Source: an uncultured Lachnospira sp.
GTDB lineage: Bacteria; Bacillota; Clostridia; Lachnospirales; Lachnospiraceae
NCBI GenBank assembly: GCA_910589305.1
Contig: CAJUTV010000003.1
Span: 124,001-188,000 of the forward strand
DNA length: 64,000 nucleotides
Direction: 5' to 3'
Shown in pieces: positions 35,937-46,098 of this stretch (positions are counted from its first letter, which is position 1; every line of letters starts with the position of its first letter). The notes beneath the pieces were generated by a model that saw only the letters and a program-made list of their open reading frames with translations, had not been told where the DNA came from and did no database searches. Both the position numbers and the translations under genes were made by a program.

Positions 35937-38900
35937 ACATTGAACTATAAATTTTTGAAAATTCTTTTTTTATCTGGTCTATTTCTTTGTGTTGATTCTC
36001 TATGGTAATTTGTTGATTCTCTATAGTTTTTTGCTGTTCTTGAACCACTTTTATTAATGGTGCTATAAATTCATCATATCGCAAAGCATAATCATATTCA
36101 CCTTCTATTATTTCTTCAATTGGATTTTCTAACTTCTTTCCATTTTCATCTTCATATTTGATGGTTTTCTTTGGTGATTTAATTAATCCTGCAAAATCTG
36201 AACTATCCATATTTAAATTATTCATCAACTCTTCAATATCTTGTGCAATTAAACCATAATGTGTTCTTCCTGATGTACCATCAAGCATTTCATATGAACA
36301 AGGAATTAATCCCTTGATAAACGCCTTACTTTTTTCTGATTCAAGACTTTTTATCTCCTTTTTTCTTGTTTTATCTGAAGTTTGAATTATTCCATTTTGT
36401 GCATAAATGTTTCTCCATTTTCTATTAGCTTGATGGCCTGCTCCTAAATCATAATAGGTAGTTGAACCATATAAAGAAGGACATAAAGATGTATCTGTTA
36501 ATTCAATTCCTTTTCCATAATTCCTTTGTCTAATAGTATATGAATTATTAAATTCAATAGAACTTGAATTTATCTGTGAAACTAACATTGAATTGGATGT
36601 GAATCTTATACCATATCTAATAGTTAAACTAATATTTGAAAGTCCAGTCATATTTCCTTGACCACTCATATTTATTTCTTTGCCAGTCATATCATTACTA
36701 AATATACAATAATTATTTCCATTATCATTACTAGGACCTAATGGTTCTTCATAAGTAAAATGTAATTTAGAAGCAGTATATTGTGATGAATAATCATCTC
36801 CTTCTATTCTAATACCTCCACTTATTCCAGAACCACTGTCTAAATCTATCCAAGCACCTTCTTCCATTTGTCCACCAGATATCTGTAAATATCTACTATC
36901 TATATCTTGTCCATTATATATTAATGTTGAACCTGCAATAATGGAGGCAGAAACCATATTAAATTTTAAAAGTTGTGAATTATTGTTTCCTTCAATACCA
37001 ATTGGTGAAATTATCAAACATTCTTCATCACCACTAATAATTCCACCTGACAATGGTAAACAAAAGTTTTTATAATTAATACTATCTAGTATGGTTCGTT
37101 CTTTACTCCATTCTTCAATGTGTTGAAATCCCCAAGAAAGATTTTTATCATTAGCAGATAAAGGGGCTTTTATATATATTCCATATAAGTTGCCATCACC
37201 AAATCCGTTCCTATGTCGAACATTTATAATATAATTCCAATCAGAATTGCCATCTTTTGAATATGTCCCTAAAAAACTCCTATAGTTACGTAAATTCATT
37301 AAATTAGGTAATACAAGTGAACCACTAGCGGGTAATGTTGGACTTGATGTATTTGGTATAGAGTTTGGGATTATTAAATCTCCAGTTATTGTATCTCCAG
37401 TTTTATTTACTTTTCCATCAACAGTGCTAGTCAATGTAGTAATTAAATCATTTAAGACTTTACCCTGTTTAGCCGATAATGGTTTATTTGTTATACTTGA
37501 GGTAAGATTGTCTATAATATCCAACACATTTACTTTACTTGTAGTAATTCCATCAATCAAACTTTTATTATTTTTTATATATGCTACAATTTCACTTAAT
37601 TGATCGAGTGTTATATCATCACTATCTGCAAGTGTATTAAGTCTAGTTGTAAGCGTAGTAATTAGATTTCTTATATCTGCATGTGCTTCTTCTGAACCAT
37701 TATGTTCTGATATGTTCGTTTCTGCTGTTCCGCTTGAATCTGCACCAATATTTTCAGCAGTAATATTTATATTCTTTTGAGAACTGCCATCATAAGCACC
37801 TTGAGAAATCCCATTTAATGATATAGTCAAAGCAGATGGATTCTTCATTACTTGTGGCTTATTTTTAATATAAACATCTGAATTACTGTCTGACACATTC
37901 CAGTCAGCCTGTACATTTACCTGTGCACCTGCCTCTATATTATCTAATTTTTCTTTATCTTCAGGTGACATCAATCCGGCAATATTTCCATTTGCATTGC
38001 CAAGCGAATTGTCTGCATCCGATATATAATAAATTGTTCCATTCATTTTTTCAGCATTAGAAAGATTGTTATATTCAGCTTGTGTTAATGTCATTGTGAG
38101 TGTTCCAGACAAACAGTCCCATTTATTATCATGTGTCCAATAAATATTTGTACCAGCAGGATAAGAATAACCTGCACCATCTTTAAATCTGGAATCGGTT
38201 ATAAAGGCTTCATTGATATTATACATATGTCCTGCAATATTTCCATTGGTTGGGATTTGTGAAAAGGCAATCGTTCCTTGTGGAAGCAGGGAACCTTTCC
38301 AGCTATCAGCATATTCTTTTGATTGTTCACTCCAATACTTAGAATTATTGGTATTTTCTCCTTCTCTAATTCCAGTATTTCCATGCGCCCAGCTTTGTGC
38401 TTCTTTTGCTGAGTTTAGGGCAGAAGCGGCACTGTTTGCAGAAATTGTTTCAGAATGAGCGGCATTATTTGCACTAATATTGGCATGATTTGCAGCATTT
38501 TCAGCATTGGAAGCATTTAAAGTTGCTTCAGTAGCTTTTGTGGTAGCTATATCAGCAGAAGCAGCAGCATTGTCTTCACTTATCTTAGCAGCATCAGCAC
38601 TTTCTCTTGCAGCAGTGATAACATAAGTATAATCTGCATTTGCTTTTTCAAGCAAATCTGTTAGTGCATTAAATTCATCTGAAGAGATAATTCGGTCATC
38701 AGGATAAGCACTTGAATCAATTAACAAATCAAATTTCATTGGAGAAAGTCTTTTTTTGTGTTCAAAATCATAAAAGATTAATTCAACATTGGCTTTTCCA
38801 GGATAATAAAGCATATTTTCGGTTAATTCTAATAAGATGGAGCCATCGTCTTGTATAACAGCACTGTGTTCTAATAAAGCTCTGTTATCAGGAGTTAATA

Positions 38901-39075
38901 CTTTTACTTGTATTTCAATCGATGAATCCAGTGCAAAGGGTTCACCATGTTCCATACATTGTATAGGAATAAAGCGACTGCCTTTATCGTATTCTTTTGC
39001 TAAAACTGTTTGACCGTTTCTTTGATGAAAATCTAACACCAATTTATTTGTTGTTGTTTGTAAATTTGTATTCAT
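35935..39075 (-). CDS. BppU-like baseplate/tail fibre protein with S74 domain
   Basis: A 1046-residue fibre. Residues 1-130 match the N-terminal domain of BppU-type upper baseplate proteins (KLVLDFHQRNGQTVLAKEYD, IEIQVKVLTPDNRALL). Residues about 150-220 are an Ala/Asn-rich coiled coil (AASADIATTKATEATLNASN). A long beta-rich shaft follows, with collar-like SLNGISQGAYDGSSQKNI and KVNKTGDTITGDL segments, then the S74 chaperone (TSDKTRKKEIKSL) and a terminal coiled coil. It would bind surface receptors. A terminator follows directly. Confidence 0.87.
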   Translation of the reverse strand: MNTNLQTTTNKLVLDFHQRNGQTVLAKEYDKGSRFIPIQCMEHGEPFALDSSIEIQVKVLTPDNRALLEHSAVIQDDGSILLELTENMLYYPGKANVELIFYDFEHKKRLSPMKFDLLIDSSAYPDDRIISSDEFNALTDLLEKANADYTYVITAARESADAAKISEDNAAASADIATTKATEATLNASNAENAANHANISANNAAHSETISANSAASALNSAKEAQSWAHGNTGIREGENTNNSKYWSEQSKEYADSWKGSLLPQGTIAFSQIPTNGNIAGHMYNINEAFITDSRFKDGAGYSYPAGTNIYWTHDNKWDCLSGTLTMTLTQAEYNNLSNAEKMNGTIYYISDADNSLGNANGNIAGLMSPEDKEKLDNIEAGAQVNVQADWNVSDSNSDVYIKNKPQVMKNPSALTISLNGISQGAYDGSSQKNINITAENIGADSSGTAETNISEHNGSEEAHADIRNLITTLTTRLNTLADSDDITLDQLSEIVAYIKNNKSLIDGITTSKVNVLDIIDNLTSSITNKPLSAKQGKVLNDLITTLTSTVDGKVNKTGDTITGDLIIPNSIPNTSSPTLPASGSLVLPNLMNLRNYRSFLGTYSKDGNSDWNYIINVRHRNGFGDGNLYGIYIKAPLSANDKNLSWGFQHIEEWSKERTILDSINYKNFCLPLSGGIISGDEECLIISPIGIEGNNNSQLLKFNMVSASIIAGSTLIYNGQDIDSRYLQISGGQMEEGAWIDLDSGSGISGGIRIEGDDYSSQYTASKLHFTYEEPLGPSNDNGNNYCIFSNDMTGKEINMSGQGNMTGLSNISLTIRYGIRFTSNSMLVSQINSSSIEFNNSYTIRQRNYGKGIELTDTSLCPSLYGSTTYYDLGAGHQANRKWRNIYAQNGIIQTSDKTRKKEIKSLESEKSKAFIKGLIPCSYEMLDGTSGRTHYGLIAQDIEELMNNLNMDSSDFAGLIKSPKKTIKYEDENGKKLENPIEEIIEGEYDYALRYDEFIAPLIKVVQEQQKTIENQQITIENQHKEIDQIKKEFSKIYSSM

Positions 39076-39173
39076 TTATTTTCCACCACTTTCTTTTATA
39101 TAAAATAAATGAACGACTGTAAAAAGAAATTTTGGTACTAGATATCATTTCTATTTAGTATAAGATTTCTATT

Positions 39174-42100
39174 TTATAGACGTTCTTCCAATTGTTTTAT
39201 TCGTTCATTTTGTGATTGAACCGTTGCTATTAAATCGGCAATAAGTTCTTCATATCGAAGACCGCATGTTTTATTGCCATTTGTATCCATATTTTCAACA
39301 TATAAAGCAGAATCCGATTCTAATAATGTTTTGACTTCTTGTGCGATTAAACCATGATGGCATTGATTGTTTAATTCATTATTATATTTGAACTGAACGG
39401 GATTTAATGAATAAATAAAATCAGATATTTTATTTATATCAAGATATTTAATACTATTTTTAATATTTTTATCGGAACCGATAACAGGAGTGCTGCCAAA
39501 GTAACAATAACCATCATTTCTTAATTCATGTGCAATTGTATTTGAAGTTGTGAAAATGATTAATTTTTCTTGGGAGAGGGAAGCTTTTAAAATGCCATCT
39601 TGATTGTATGCTTGAAATTGATTAGCGCCAAAATAGGTAAGTCCTGTATAAGCATCAACTCTATTATCAACATGTAATTTACAAGCATAAGGAGTCCAAT
39701 AGGATTTCGTATTATTATTAGTTGTTTTACTAGTAAAATATAAGCCATTTGCATTTGCTGTAAAATGTTCATCTGCCTGTGGGTCATGAATATATAAGCC
39801 AACACTTTGAATACTTGTGTTTACTTCGTTTGTTAAATCAGAAACTTTAACAAAATGTCCTTTTATCTGCATTTGGTATTTATCTTTTGAGTTGTCTACC
39901 CATGTCTCAAGCTGGATAGATGATGGCTCAGAAGCTTCACTTTTTATATGAATAGTTCCGCCTGTGATATTTACATTTGGTGATACTAAATCACTGGCAT
40001 ACATTTTGCCAGAAGCAGTAACATACCATTTTCCATAATAGTTATTGTCTGTATATAGTTCTTGTACTGAAAATACCCATGTATCATTATTAGAAGGAGG
40101 CTGTATATAAACTCGATATTGGTTCATGTCTTTACATAAATATTCAGAAGTAATGTTCCAACCGCCTATAACACCTTTTTGCGTATTAATTTCTCCATTA
40201 AAATAAGCTTTTCCATCGGTGTCAATTCCAACAATTCTTGTTTTTTTATTGTTAGCGTTATTATAAACCCCAAAAACATCATAATTATTTTTATCGGTTT
40301 CACCAATTCCTAACGGATTAATAACAACAGAAGTTTTGCTGTCTCCAATATTTAGATAACCACCACCAATATAAGGGGAGATTATTGAATTTTCATCAAT
40401 TGTTGTTGTAAAATCAAAGTGTAATGCTTCTTTAACATTGTTTAGTATATTAAGAGTAGAATCTAAATTATCAATATCGGATATGGAAGGTGAATTTGTA
40501 TGTTCCCAATTAATCGTTACATCTGAAAAGGTTAAATGATTATTTGCATATACAATTTTTTCATCAGCAAGAGAAAACGAACCATCATTAAAATCCATAT
40601 GGATTCCCACAGAATCAAGCAGTCCTTCATTTAAATCCATATGGATTCCTTTGATTAAACCGCCTTTCTCGTTCGTTGTAAAGTCCGAAGAATAAATATC
40701 GCCTGATATAATCTGTCCAGCAAGAACGGTGTCTGCATTAACTCCATAAATAGTATACGTTTGATTATTTAAAGTATAGGTTTGTTTGCCGATTGCAAGA
40801 ATGGTTGTACGCCAGTTATCTTTTGTCATTATAATGTTGGCATTGTTAATTCGTAATTGTTCGTCCGAATAGAAATTGTTTACATCATCATATCCGCGAG
40901 ATAATAAACCATGTTCATCCATTTCAATTGTAGAATGTGTATTAAATACGTTAAATTGAGCAGAATTTAAGCCATCTGTTCGTAGTTTTTCTATGGAGTA
41001 ATTGGCTTGCTGCCCTTGCTCTGCCTGTTTTTTAATAGCAGAATAAGATGTAGACATAGAGGATACTTGCGCAATCGTATTCGACAATCGGTCGGATAAA
41101 TTATTGATTCCTTTTGTTATATCTGAAAAAGTGACAGATAAGGTATCTAAATTGTCATAGTCAATATGAATATCAATCAGCCTCATTTTATATACTTGCC
41201 CGTCAATTTTTGTGCGAATAAAATTTCCTAGACAAAAATCATCAAGAATAGGCTCAAATATGCAATCGCCTTGTTCATTTTTTATCAGTAGAAGATTGGT
41301 AAGAGTCTCCGAAATGCTATATTGTTGGTTGCCCGATTTCATTAACTCTTTTTTGGCAACTTCTTTTAATTCTTCACATTTTTGAATGATTTGGGCATTG
41401 GAAAGTCCATCTGAAATATAATTTTCATTGGTATAGTTATCCTCTCGCATATAAGATAACAGCAGTTTCCATAAATCATCACCTACATATTGATGAAAAT
41501 TTAAAGTATTGTGAACAGTAGAAAGGATTGCTTGTATGGAATCAAATACCGTTTCTACCACTTGAATTTGTCCTTCTCGTATTTTTAGTTCTTTATCAAT
41601 TGCTGTCTTTTTCTCATAATATGTCGCATAAAGTTTATAAAGGGGCGAGTTTTCTAAGGAGCAATTTTCTTCTTGTAAAACATCAAGAACGATTTGTATT
41701 GCTTCGCTAAAAATATGTAAGTTACTTTTGCAATGTTTTATTAATTCTCTTTCAAATTCCTCCTTATTATCAATATCATAAATATCTTGAATATGATTGT
41801 TGTCAAGCCGATGTATCGCTCGCTCAATTTTTTGATGAATATAGTCTGTGGAGTTATCACTAATTGAGATGTGAATAGAATCAGGATTTTCGGCTGTATC
41901 TTCTGCATTACTATAGGATTGTATTCTAAATTTACCTGTCCATTGTTTTGTATCAAGGTTATAATCATAATCAAATGTTTCTATTTTATATATGCTAGTA
42001 TCAATAATACATTTAGCCATTGCTAAAACAGCATTATTAACTGTATATTTAGAAACAGTATCAATATCAAGTACACAGACAGGAGAGAGTGCCAAAGGAG

Positions 42101-43364
42101 TAAGAAGTGCTAATTGTTTATTGGCGGTTGAGTTTTCAAGTACCCATACAGGCATCATACTATTTTCAAGATACATTTTTAAATCCAGTGCATTGTATAA
42201 AGCATTGGTTAGATTAGCGAAACCTGTATAAGAAGTTTCTAAATGCTCCCATTTTTTTGATGGATAGAGATTATTAAGGGCTGTTATTATTTCATTATAA
42301 CCATCTATTGGTAATGAGGATAAATTATAAATTTCTTCTTGTTCATAATGATTGGATAAATTTTGGTAAGCATTTAAACAATCAACCAATTCTTTAGGCA
42401 TATCCGATTGGATATCTTCATTAAAATATAAAATTTGATTCGTTCCATTTGGACTGATATTTTTTAAGGTTGCGTTGATGGTATCATCACCGCCTGCAAT
42501 ATAAAAACAAGTTTTAATCGAATCGGTATCTGCTTCAAGATTGATATTAGAGCCAATCGTTGATTTATCAATAAGGATATTTGTATCTTTGCCATAAGGA
42601 AAATGAATAGCAGTACAGCCACATTCAGGACAAATTTTAAAATCTTGTTCATTGTGATAACCACATTCCAAACAGGTCGTTTTCATATCATATATATAAA
42701 TACTTCGGTTATTGGTATCAAATAAAAATAAGCAGCCTAGTTCGGTTGCAACCGTTCCTGTTAAAAAATCATAAACAGAAACATTATCGGCACTAAAAGA
42801 GCGCTGCACGTTATAAAGGGTTTCATCAACATATTGAATCGTATAATCGCTGCATTTGTCTTTTAAAACACGATGCAATAAAGAACAATCCGTCTTATTA
42901 GGATTATAAAATACAGTTGGGTTGATATAATCCGCTCGTTTGATATCATCAGGTGTATTAATTTCAATGGTAAGTAAGCGTTGACTTAATTCTGCTTCAC
43001 ACAAAGAAGTCGCTGTAATAATTTTTTTGGTAACGGGTTCGCTCTCATCAATGGCTACCTTAATCTGGAACCATTCATTGTATTCTTTGACCCATATCAG
43101 TCGAAAATTAACCAATTCATTCCACAATCGGCATGTTTTTCCATTCACTGTTTTATATACAGTAAATGATAAATCATCAGCACCATTTAGTTGAGAATGA
43201 AATTGAATATGGAAAATAGGCTCGATTTCTCCGTACTTTTGAAATGCTTTATTACCTAAAATAATATGTAGTTCTCTTGGCTGTTTGGTATTTTTTAAAC
43301 GGATTAGATTTTTAATATTGATTTTAGGCATAAACATGGTTTTCTCATCTATTTTAAACACCAA
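39174..43364 (-). CDS. Large tail-tip (Tal-like) protein with zinc ribbon and S74 domain
   Basis: A 1396-residue protein. The N-terminal 400 residues resemble phage minor structural or tail-associated proteins (HIQFHSQLNGADDLSFTVYK, VKEYNEWFQIKVAIDES, ADNVSVYDFLTGTVATEL). A rubredoxin-like zinc ribbon is inserted at about residues 233-250 (CLECGYHNEQ, KICPECGC). The middle has coiled coil (600-700) and a long beta region. The C-terminus has an S74 chaperone (GSDKNIKNSIKYLD) and coiled coil. Although long, it is not a tape measure: it lacks the continuous helical design and follows the Dit-like gene as Tal proteins do. Confidence 0.85.
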   Translation of the reverse strand: MVFKIDEKTMFMPKINIKNLIRLKNTKQPRELHIILGNKAFQKYGEIEPIFHIQFHSQLNGADDLSFTVYKTVNGKTCRLWNELVNFRLIWVKEYNEWFQIKVAIDESEPVTKKIITATSLCEAELSQRLLTIEINTPDDIKRADYINPTVFYNPNKTDCSLLHRVLKDKCSDYTIQYVDETLYNVQRSFSADNVSVYDFLTGTVATELGCLFLFDTNNRSIYIYDMKTTCLECGYHNEQDFKICPECGCTAIHFPYGKDTNILIDKSTIGSNINLEADTDSIKTCFYIAGGDDTINATLKNISPNGTNQILYFNEDIQSDMPKELVDCLNAYQNLSNHYEQEEIYNLSSLPIDGYNEIITALNNLYPSKKWEHLETSYTGFANLTNALYNALDLKMYLENSMMPVWVLENSTANKQLALLTPLALSPVCVLDIDTVSKYTVNNAVLAMAKCIIDTSIYKIETFDYDYNLDTKQWTGKFRIQSYSNAEDTAENPDSIHISISDNSTDYIHQKIERAIHRLDNNHIQDIYDIDNKEEFERELIKHCKSNLHIFSEAIQIVLDVLQEENCSLENSPLYKLYATYYEKKTAIDKELKIREGQIQVVETVFDSIQAILSTVHNTLNFHQYVGDDLWKLLLSYMREDNYTNENYISDGLSNAQIIQKCEELKEVAKKELMKSGNQQYSISETLTNLLLIKNEQGDCIFEPILDDFCLGNFIRTKIDGQVYKMRLIDIHIDYDNLDTLSVTFSDITKGINNLSDRLSNTIAQVSSMSTSYSAIKKQAEQGQQANYSIEKLRTDGLNSAQFNVFNTHSTIEMDEHGLLSRGYDDVNNFYSDEQLRINNANIIMTKDNWRTTILAIGKQTYTLNNQTYTIYGVNADTVLAGQIISGDIYSSDFTTNEKGGLIKGIHMDLNEGLLDSVGIHMDFNDGSFSLADEKIVYANNHLTFSDVTINWEHTNSPSISDIDNLDSTLNILNNVKEALHFDFTTTIDENSIISPYIGGGYLNIGDSKTSVVINPLGIGETDKNNYDVFGVYNNANNKKTRIVGIDTDGKAYFNGEINTQKGVIGGWNITSEYLCKDMNQYRVYIQPPSNNDTWVFSVQELYTDNNYYGKWYVTASGKMYASDLVSPNVNITGGTIHIKSEASEPSSIQLETWVDNSKDKYQMQIKGHFVKVSDLTNEVNTSIQSVGLYIHDPQADEHFTANANGLYFTSKTTNNNTKSYWTPYACKLHVDNRVDAYTGLTYFGANQFQAYNQDGILKASLSQEKLIIFTTSNTIAHELRNDGYCYFGSTPVIGSDKNIKNSIKYLDINKISDFIYSLNPVQFKYNNELNNQCHHGLIAQEVKTLLESDSALYVENMDTNGNKTCGLRYEELIADLIATVQSQNERIKQLEERL

Positions 43365-44145
43365 CCTTTCTTATTGGAGAATATTGAAATGATATGTCAA
43401 TGTTTAAACTAGAGGAATAGTTGTTTGCCCTGTTGTTATAACGATTGCATATCTTGATATAATTAAAGTTATAATCATTGTATAGGTTTTGATTATGTAA
43501 TTCATTAGAGGAAGTAATTAGATGGTTTTTATTGTCAATATGGAGTATTTCATGCTGTTTGCAGTTTTTTAAAAGAAACAATTCATTGTCCATATCGTTT
43601 GTAATCTGCAAATCGCCATCTTCTAAACATTGAATAACAACAAATGGGAAGAGTTCGCCTTCTTCATCGCTATAGTCATATAGGGTAAAATGATTGCCTG
43701 TATAATGGGCTGTGATTTCGTCTAAAAAACCATAAGGATAATTGCTAAAAAAGGTCAAATTTAATCCATAAATTTTGTCATTTAATTTTAATGCTTGAAT
43801 ATTAAAGGTGCCAAGAAAATAGAGATTTTCATAGCCTTCTTGCATGAATTTTAATGGATGACTTTCTTTTCGGTTAAGCCATCGGTTTATTTTGCTGTAT
43901 TCATCGGGTGTTATTTCTTTAAAGCCTTCGCGGCAATTTCTTTTGCATACTTGAAAGCTGATGGATAGGGTAGAAGAGTAGTCTTTATTGATAATAATTT
44001 GTTCATCGCTGCCAACAATTTTTACAAAGCTATTTGACATTTGAGAACCCATATCCACCGTTTCAATACCACCAGAAGAATCAAAGCGGCAAGGCATTAA
44101 TTCAAAATCACTTCCTAAAATGTTATCATATAAAAAGTCATTCAT
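43354..44145 (-). CDS. Distal tail (Dit-like) protein
   Basis: Probably forms the hub between tail tube and tip. The pattern of siphovirus Dit/tail-family proteins is visible: FLGTFNIQALKLNDKIYGLNLTFFSNYPYGF at about residues 113-143, preceded by YSKINRWLNRKESHPLKF, and a beta-rich C-terminal half. Length is 263 residues from ATG 44145, which has AAAGGAAC upstream; an in-frame start at 44196 would overlap the preceding gene. Its stop overlaps the tail-tip gene by 11 bases, marking an operon. Confidence 0.8.
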   Translation of the reverse strand: MNDFLYDNILGSDFELMPCRFDSSGGIETVDMGSQMSNSFVKIVGSDEQIIINKDYSSTLSISFQVCKRNCREGFKEITPDEYSKINRWLNRKESHPLKFMQEGYENLYFLGTFNIQALKLNDKIYGLNLTFFSNYPYGFLDEITAHYTGNHFTLYDYSDEEGELFPFVVIQCLEDGDLQITNDMDNELFLLKNCKQHEILHIDNKNHLITSSNELHNQNLYNDYNFNYIKICNRYNNRANNYSSSLNIDISFQYSPIRKVGV

Positions 44146-44182
44146 TTGGTAAGTGTTCCTTTCGATTAATCTTTGAAAATAT

Positions 44183-44575
44183 TTAATCTTCTTCAATAAT
44201 AGGATATAGATGAATTAATTGTTCTGCTGCAATCCCTTTATTAAATATCACGGAAGCTTTAAATGTATCTAATGGAATATCAATTTCTGTTTCGCCTAAA
44301 GTATTCATTGCTTGGATATATTTTTCGACAGCTTCCTTATTTTCCGATGGTATAGTGTAATTTCCTGTCTCTTCGCCATTATCAGTTAATACAGGGATTC
44401 CTAATTCTTTTATGGTATCATACTGTATGGTTTGATAATTAGTCATAGGTATTTCAAGAGATTTTAAAATGCCTAACATCTTGAATTTTAAAATAGAATC
44501 ATTAAAATTTTCATTTTCAATTAATGTTTTAACAGTAGTATAGATATTAATTACATTGTATATTTTTAATTTCAT
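44183..44575 (-). CDS. Phage protein of unknown function (DUF1617-like)
   Basis: A 130-residue protein beginning MKLKIYNVINIYTTVKTLIE. A small beta/alpha layout with KFKMLGILKSLEIPMTNYQTI and a conserved-looking TIKELGIPVLTDNGEETGNY segment resembles DUF1617-type phage proteins, but I cannot confirm this. Its place between the cysteine desulfurase and Dit genes is where a tape-measure gene would be expected. GAAAGGAAA precedes the start. Confidence 0.6.
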   Translation of the reverse strand: MKLKIYNVINIYTTVKTLIENENFNDSILKFKMLGILKSLEIPMTNYQTIQYDTIKELGIPVLTDNGEETGNYTIPSENKEAVEKYIQAMNTLGETEIDIPLDTFKASVIFNKGIAAEQLIHLYPIIEED

Positions 44576-44590
44576 AAATGGATTTCCTTT

Positions 44591-45730
44591 CTAATGGAGA
44601 TTTCTTAGTGTTTCAACAGCTGTGTATATTGCCTCACAGATAAAATTTAATTCATTGATGGTTTCTTTGCCACTAAAGCTTATTCGGATGCAGCTATGAA
44701 TATCTAGTTTATCCATTCCAATTGCAGTTAAAGTAGGAGATGGCTGATAATCGTTACTGACACATGCAGAACCCGTAGAAACTTGGATTCCTTTTAAATC
44801 AAGCAGCATCATAAGGGAGTCCCCATCAATATTTTTAAAACAAAGGTATAAATTATTAGGCAGTCGCTTGTTTGATTCAATCGTTGCTCCAACTAAATAG
44901 GTATTAGGAATATTGGATTTTATATAGTTCCATACATAGTCTCGGTTAAAGGATTGAATAGAAGAATAATTGTAATGTTCTAATGCTTTTCTTAAAGATG
45001 CGATTCCTAAAATATTTTCGGTTCCTGCGCAAATGCCTTGCTCTTGTGAACCATAAATAAGCGGAGATAATTGAATGGAAGTTTTTTTATATAAAACACC
45101 ACACCCTTTTAAAGCATGAAGTTTGTGCCCTGAAAAGGTTATAATATCCGCTTGTAATTGTTTTACATCAACAGGTATGGAGGGGATTGAGCCTGTACAA
45201 TCAACTATACAAATGCCATGATGCTTATGAGTAATATCTATAATGGATTTTACATCTTGAATCGTTCCAATTTCAGAGTTTGCATATTCTGTTATAACAA
45301 TTGGAATTGATGAAATAAATTGGTGTTTTGTTAGTAAATTATCAAGATAGGAAATATCTATAAAACCTTTATGGTCTACTTTTAAATCAAATGCAAGAGA
45401 TTTGACGGATTCCATAGCATGTAATATGGATTTGTGGGCAGTGGGTGAGTAATAATAATTGCAAGTAAAGCTGTTGTTTGTGACAATATGTGTAGCTAAA
45501 GTATTGCTTGCACAGCCAGATGGGGTGAAAAATATATCTTTAGCATTTGCATGAATAAATTGAGCTACCGTTTTTCGTGCTTGATTGATAAGTTGTCTAT
45601 TTAATTGTCCTGCTTCATATAGTGAAGAAGGGTTTGCAAACTGGTCTAAGAGTTTAATAATATATTGTTTTACTTCATCTGTTAATGGTGTTGTTGCTGC
45701 ATTGTCTAAATAAATGGTAATCGTTTCCAC
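44591..45730 (-). CDS. Cysteine desulfurase (IscS/NifS-like) within the tail cluster
   Basis: A PLP-dependent class V aminotransferase-fold enzyme that moves sulfur from cysteine to a protein persulfide. Present are YLDNAATTPL, the PLP-stacking His region SPTAHKSIL, the PLP-binding lysine in FSGHKLHALKGCGVLY, and the catalytic Cys loop VSTGSACVSN near residue 324. At 379 residues it is full length and apparently active. It lies between a zinc-finger gene and Dit-like genes on the same strand, with no iscU or thiI partner. Similar enzymes feed DNA phosphorothioation (DndA) or tRNA thiolation; which applies here is unknown. Confidence 0.88.
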   Translation of the reverse strand: METITIYLDNAATTPLTDEVKQYIIKLLDQFANPSSLYEAGQLNRQLINQARKTVAQFIHANAKDIFFTPSGCASNTLATHIVTNNSFTCNYYYSPTAHKSILHAMESVKSLAFDLKVDHKGFIDISYLDNLLTKHQFISSIPIVITEYANSEIGTIQDVKSIIDITHKHHGICIVDCTGSIPSIPVDVKQLQADIITFSGHKLHALKGCGVLYKKTSIQLSPLIYGSQEQGICAGTENILGIASLRKALEHYNYSSIQSFNRDYVWNYIKSNIPNTYLVGATIESNKRLPNNLYLCFKNIDGDSLMMLLDLKGIQVSTGSACVSNDYQPSPTLTAIGMDKLDIHSCIRISFSGKETINELNFICEAIYTAVETLRNLH

Positions 45731-45743
45731 CTTCTTATTTTTG

Positions 45744-45923
45744 TTAATTATTGTTTATTTGTTGAGATTCACGGTATTGAACTGCTTGGTTGATATATTT
45801 GGCGGCACATTTTCTTGAACATGCAAAATGACGCCATGTAAAAGTATTTGTATTGAATTGGCAGGTAGCACAAGGTTCAAATAATTGACCACATACACGG
45901 CAAGGTATTTTCTTTTTTTTCAT
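45744..45923 (-). CDS. Small zinc-finger protein
   Basis: A 59-residue protein with two zinc-binding pairs: CRVCGQLFEPCATC and HFACSRKCAAKYI. Small zinc ribbons of this sort are common in phage clusters and may bind nucleic acid or stabilise assembly. ATG 45923 is preceded by GGAAAA; a TTG upstream in frame (45941) is less likely. It is 14 bases from the cysteine desulfurase gene. Confidence 0.65.
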   Translation of the reverse strand: MKKKKIPCRVCGQLFEPCATCQFNTNTFTWRHFACSRKCAAKYINQAVQYRESQQINNN

Positions 45924-45991
45924 AAATTTTCCATTTCTCAATGATATTTAGCGTAAGAATTTTTGATTTTTAAGCAATATTGTTGTAATAT

Positions 45992-46034
45992 ATTGCAGAT
46001 GAAAAGACTGTGTTTGCAGCTTCTCATCTGCAAT
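45992..46034 (-). other. Long hairpin downstream of tube gene
   Basis: ATTGCAGATGAAAAG and CTTCTCATCTGCAAT pair over 15 positions with one mismatch. It lies between the tube gene and the zinc-finger gene and has no strong U-run, so it may be an attenuator or mRNA 3'-end stabiliser. Confidence 0.5.
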
Positions 46035-46098
46035 GAGGGGATTTGGAGTTTAATACAAATAGTTTATTTGTCTTGTTAAAAAATAAAATATATAGTAA

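Noticed and set aside
39174..43364. The 1396-residue protein as tape measure
   Set aside because: It has a Tal-type N-terminus, a zinc ribbon, beta-rich shaft and S74 chaperone, and follows the Dit-like gene, all unlike a tape measure.
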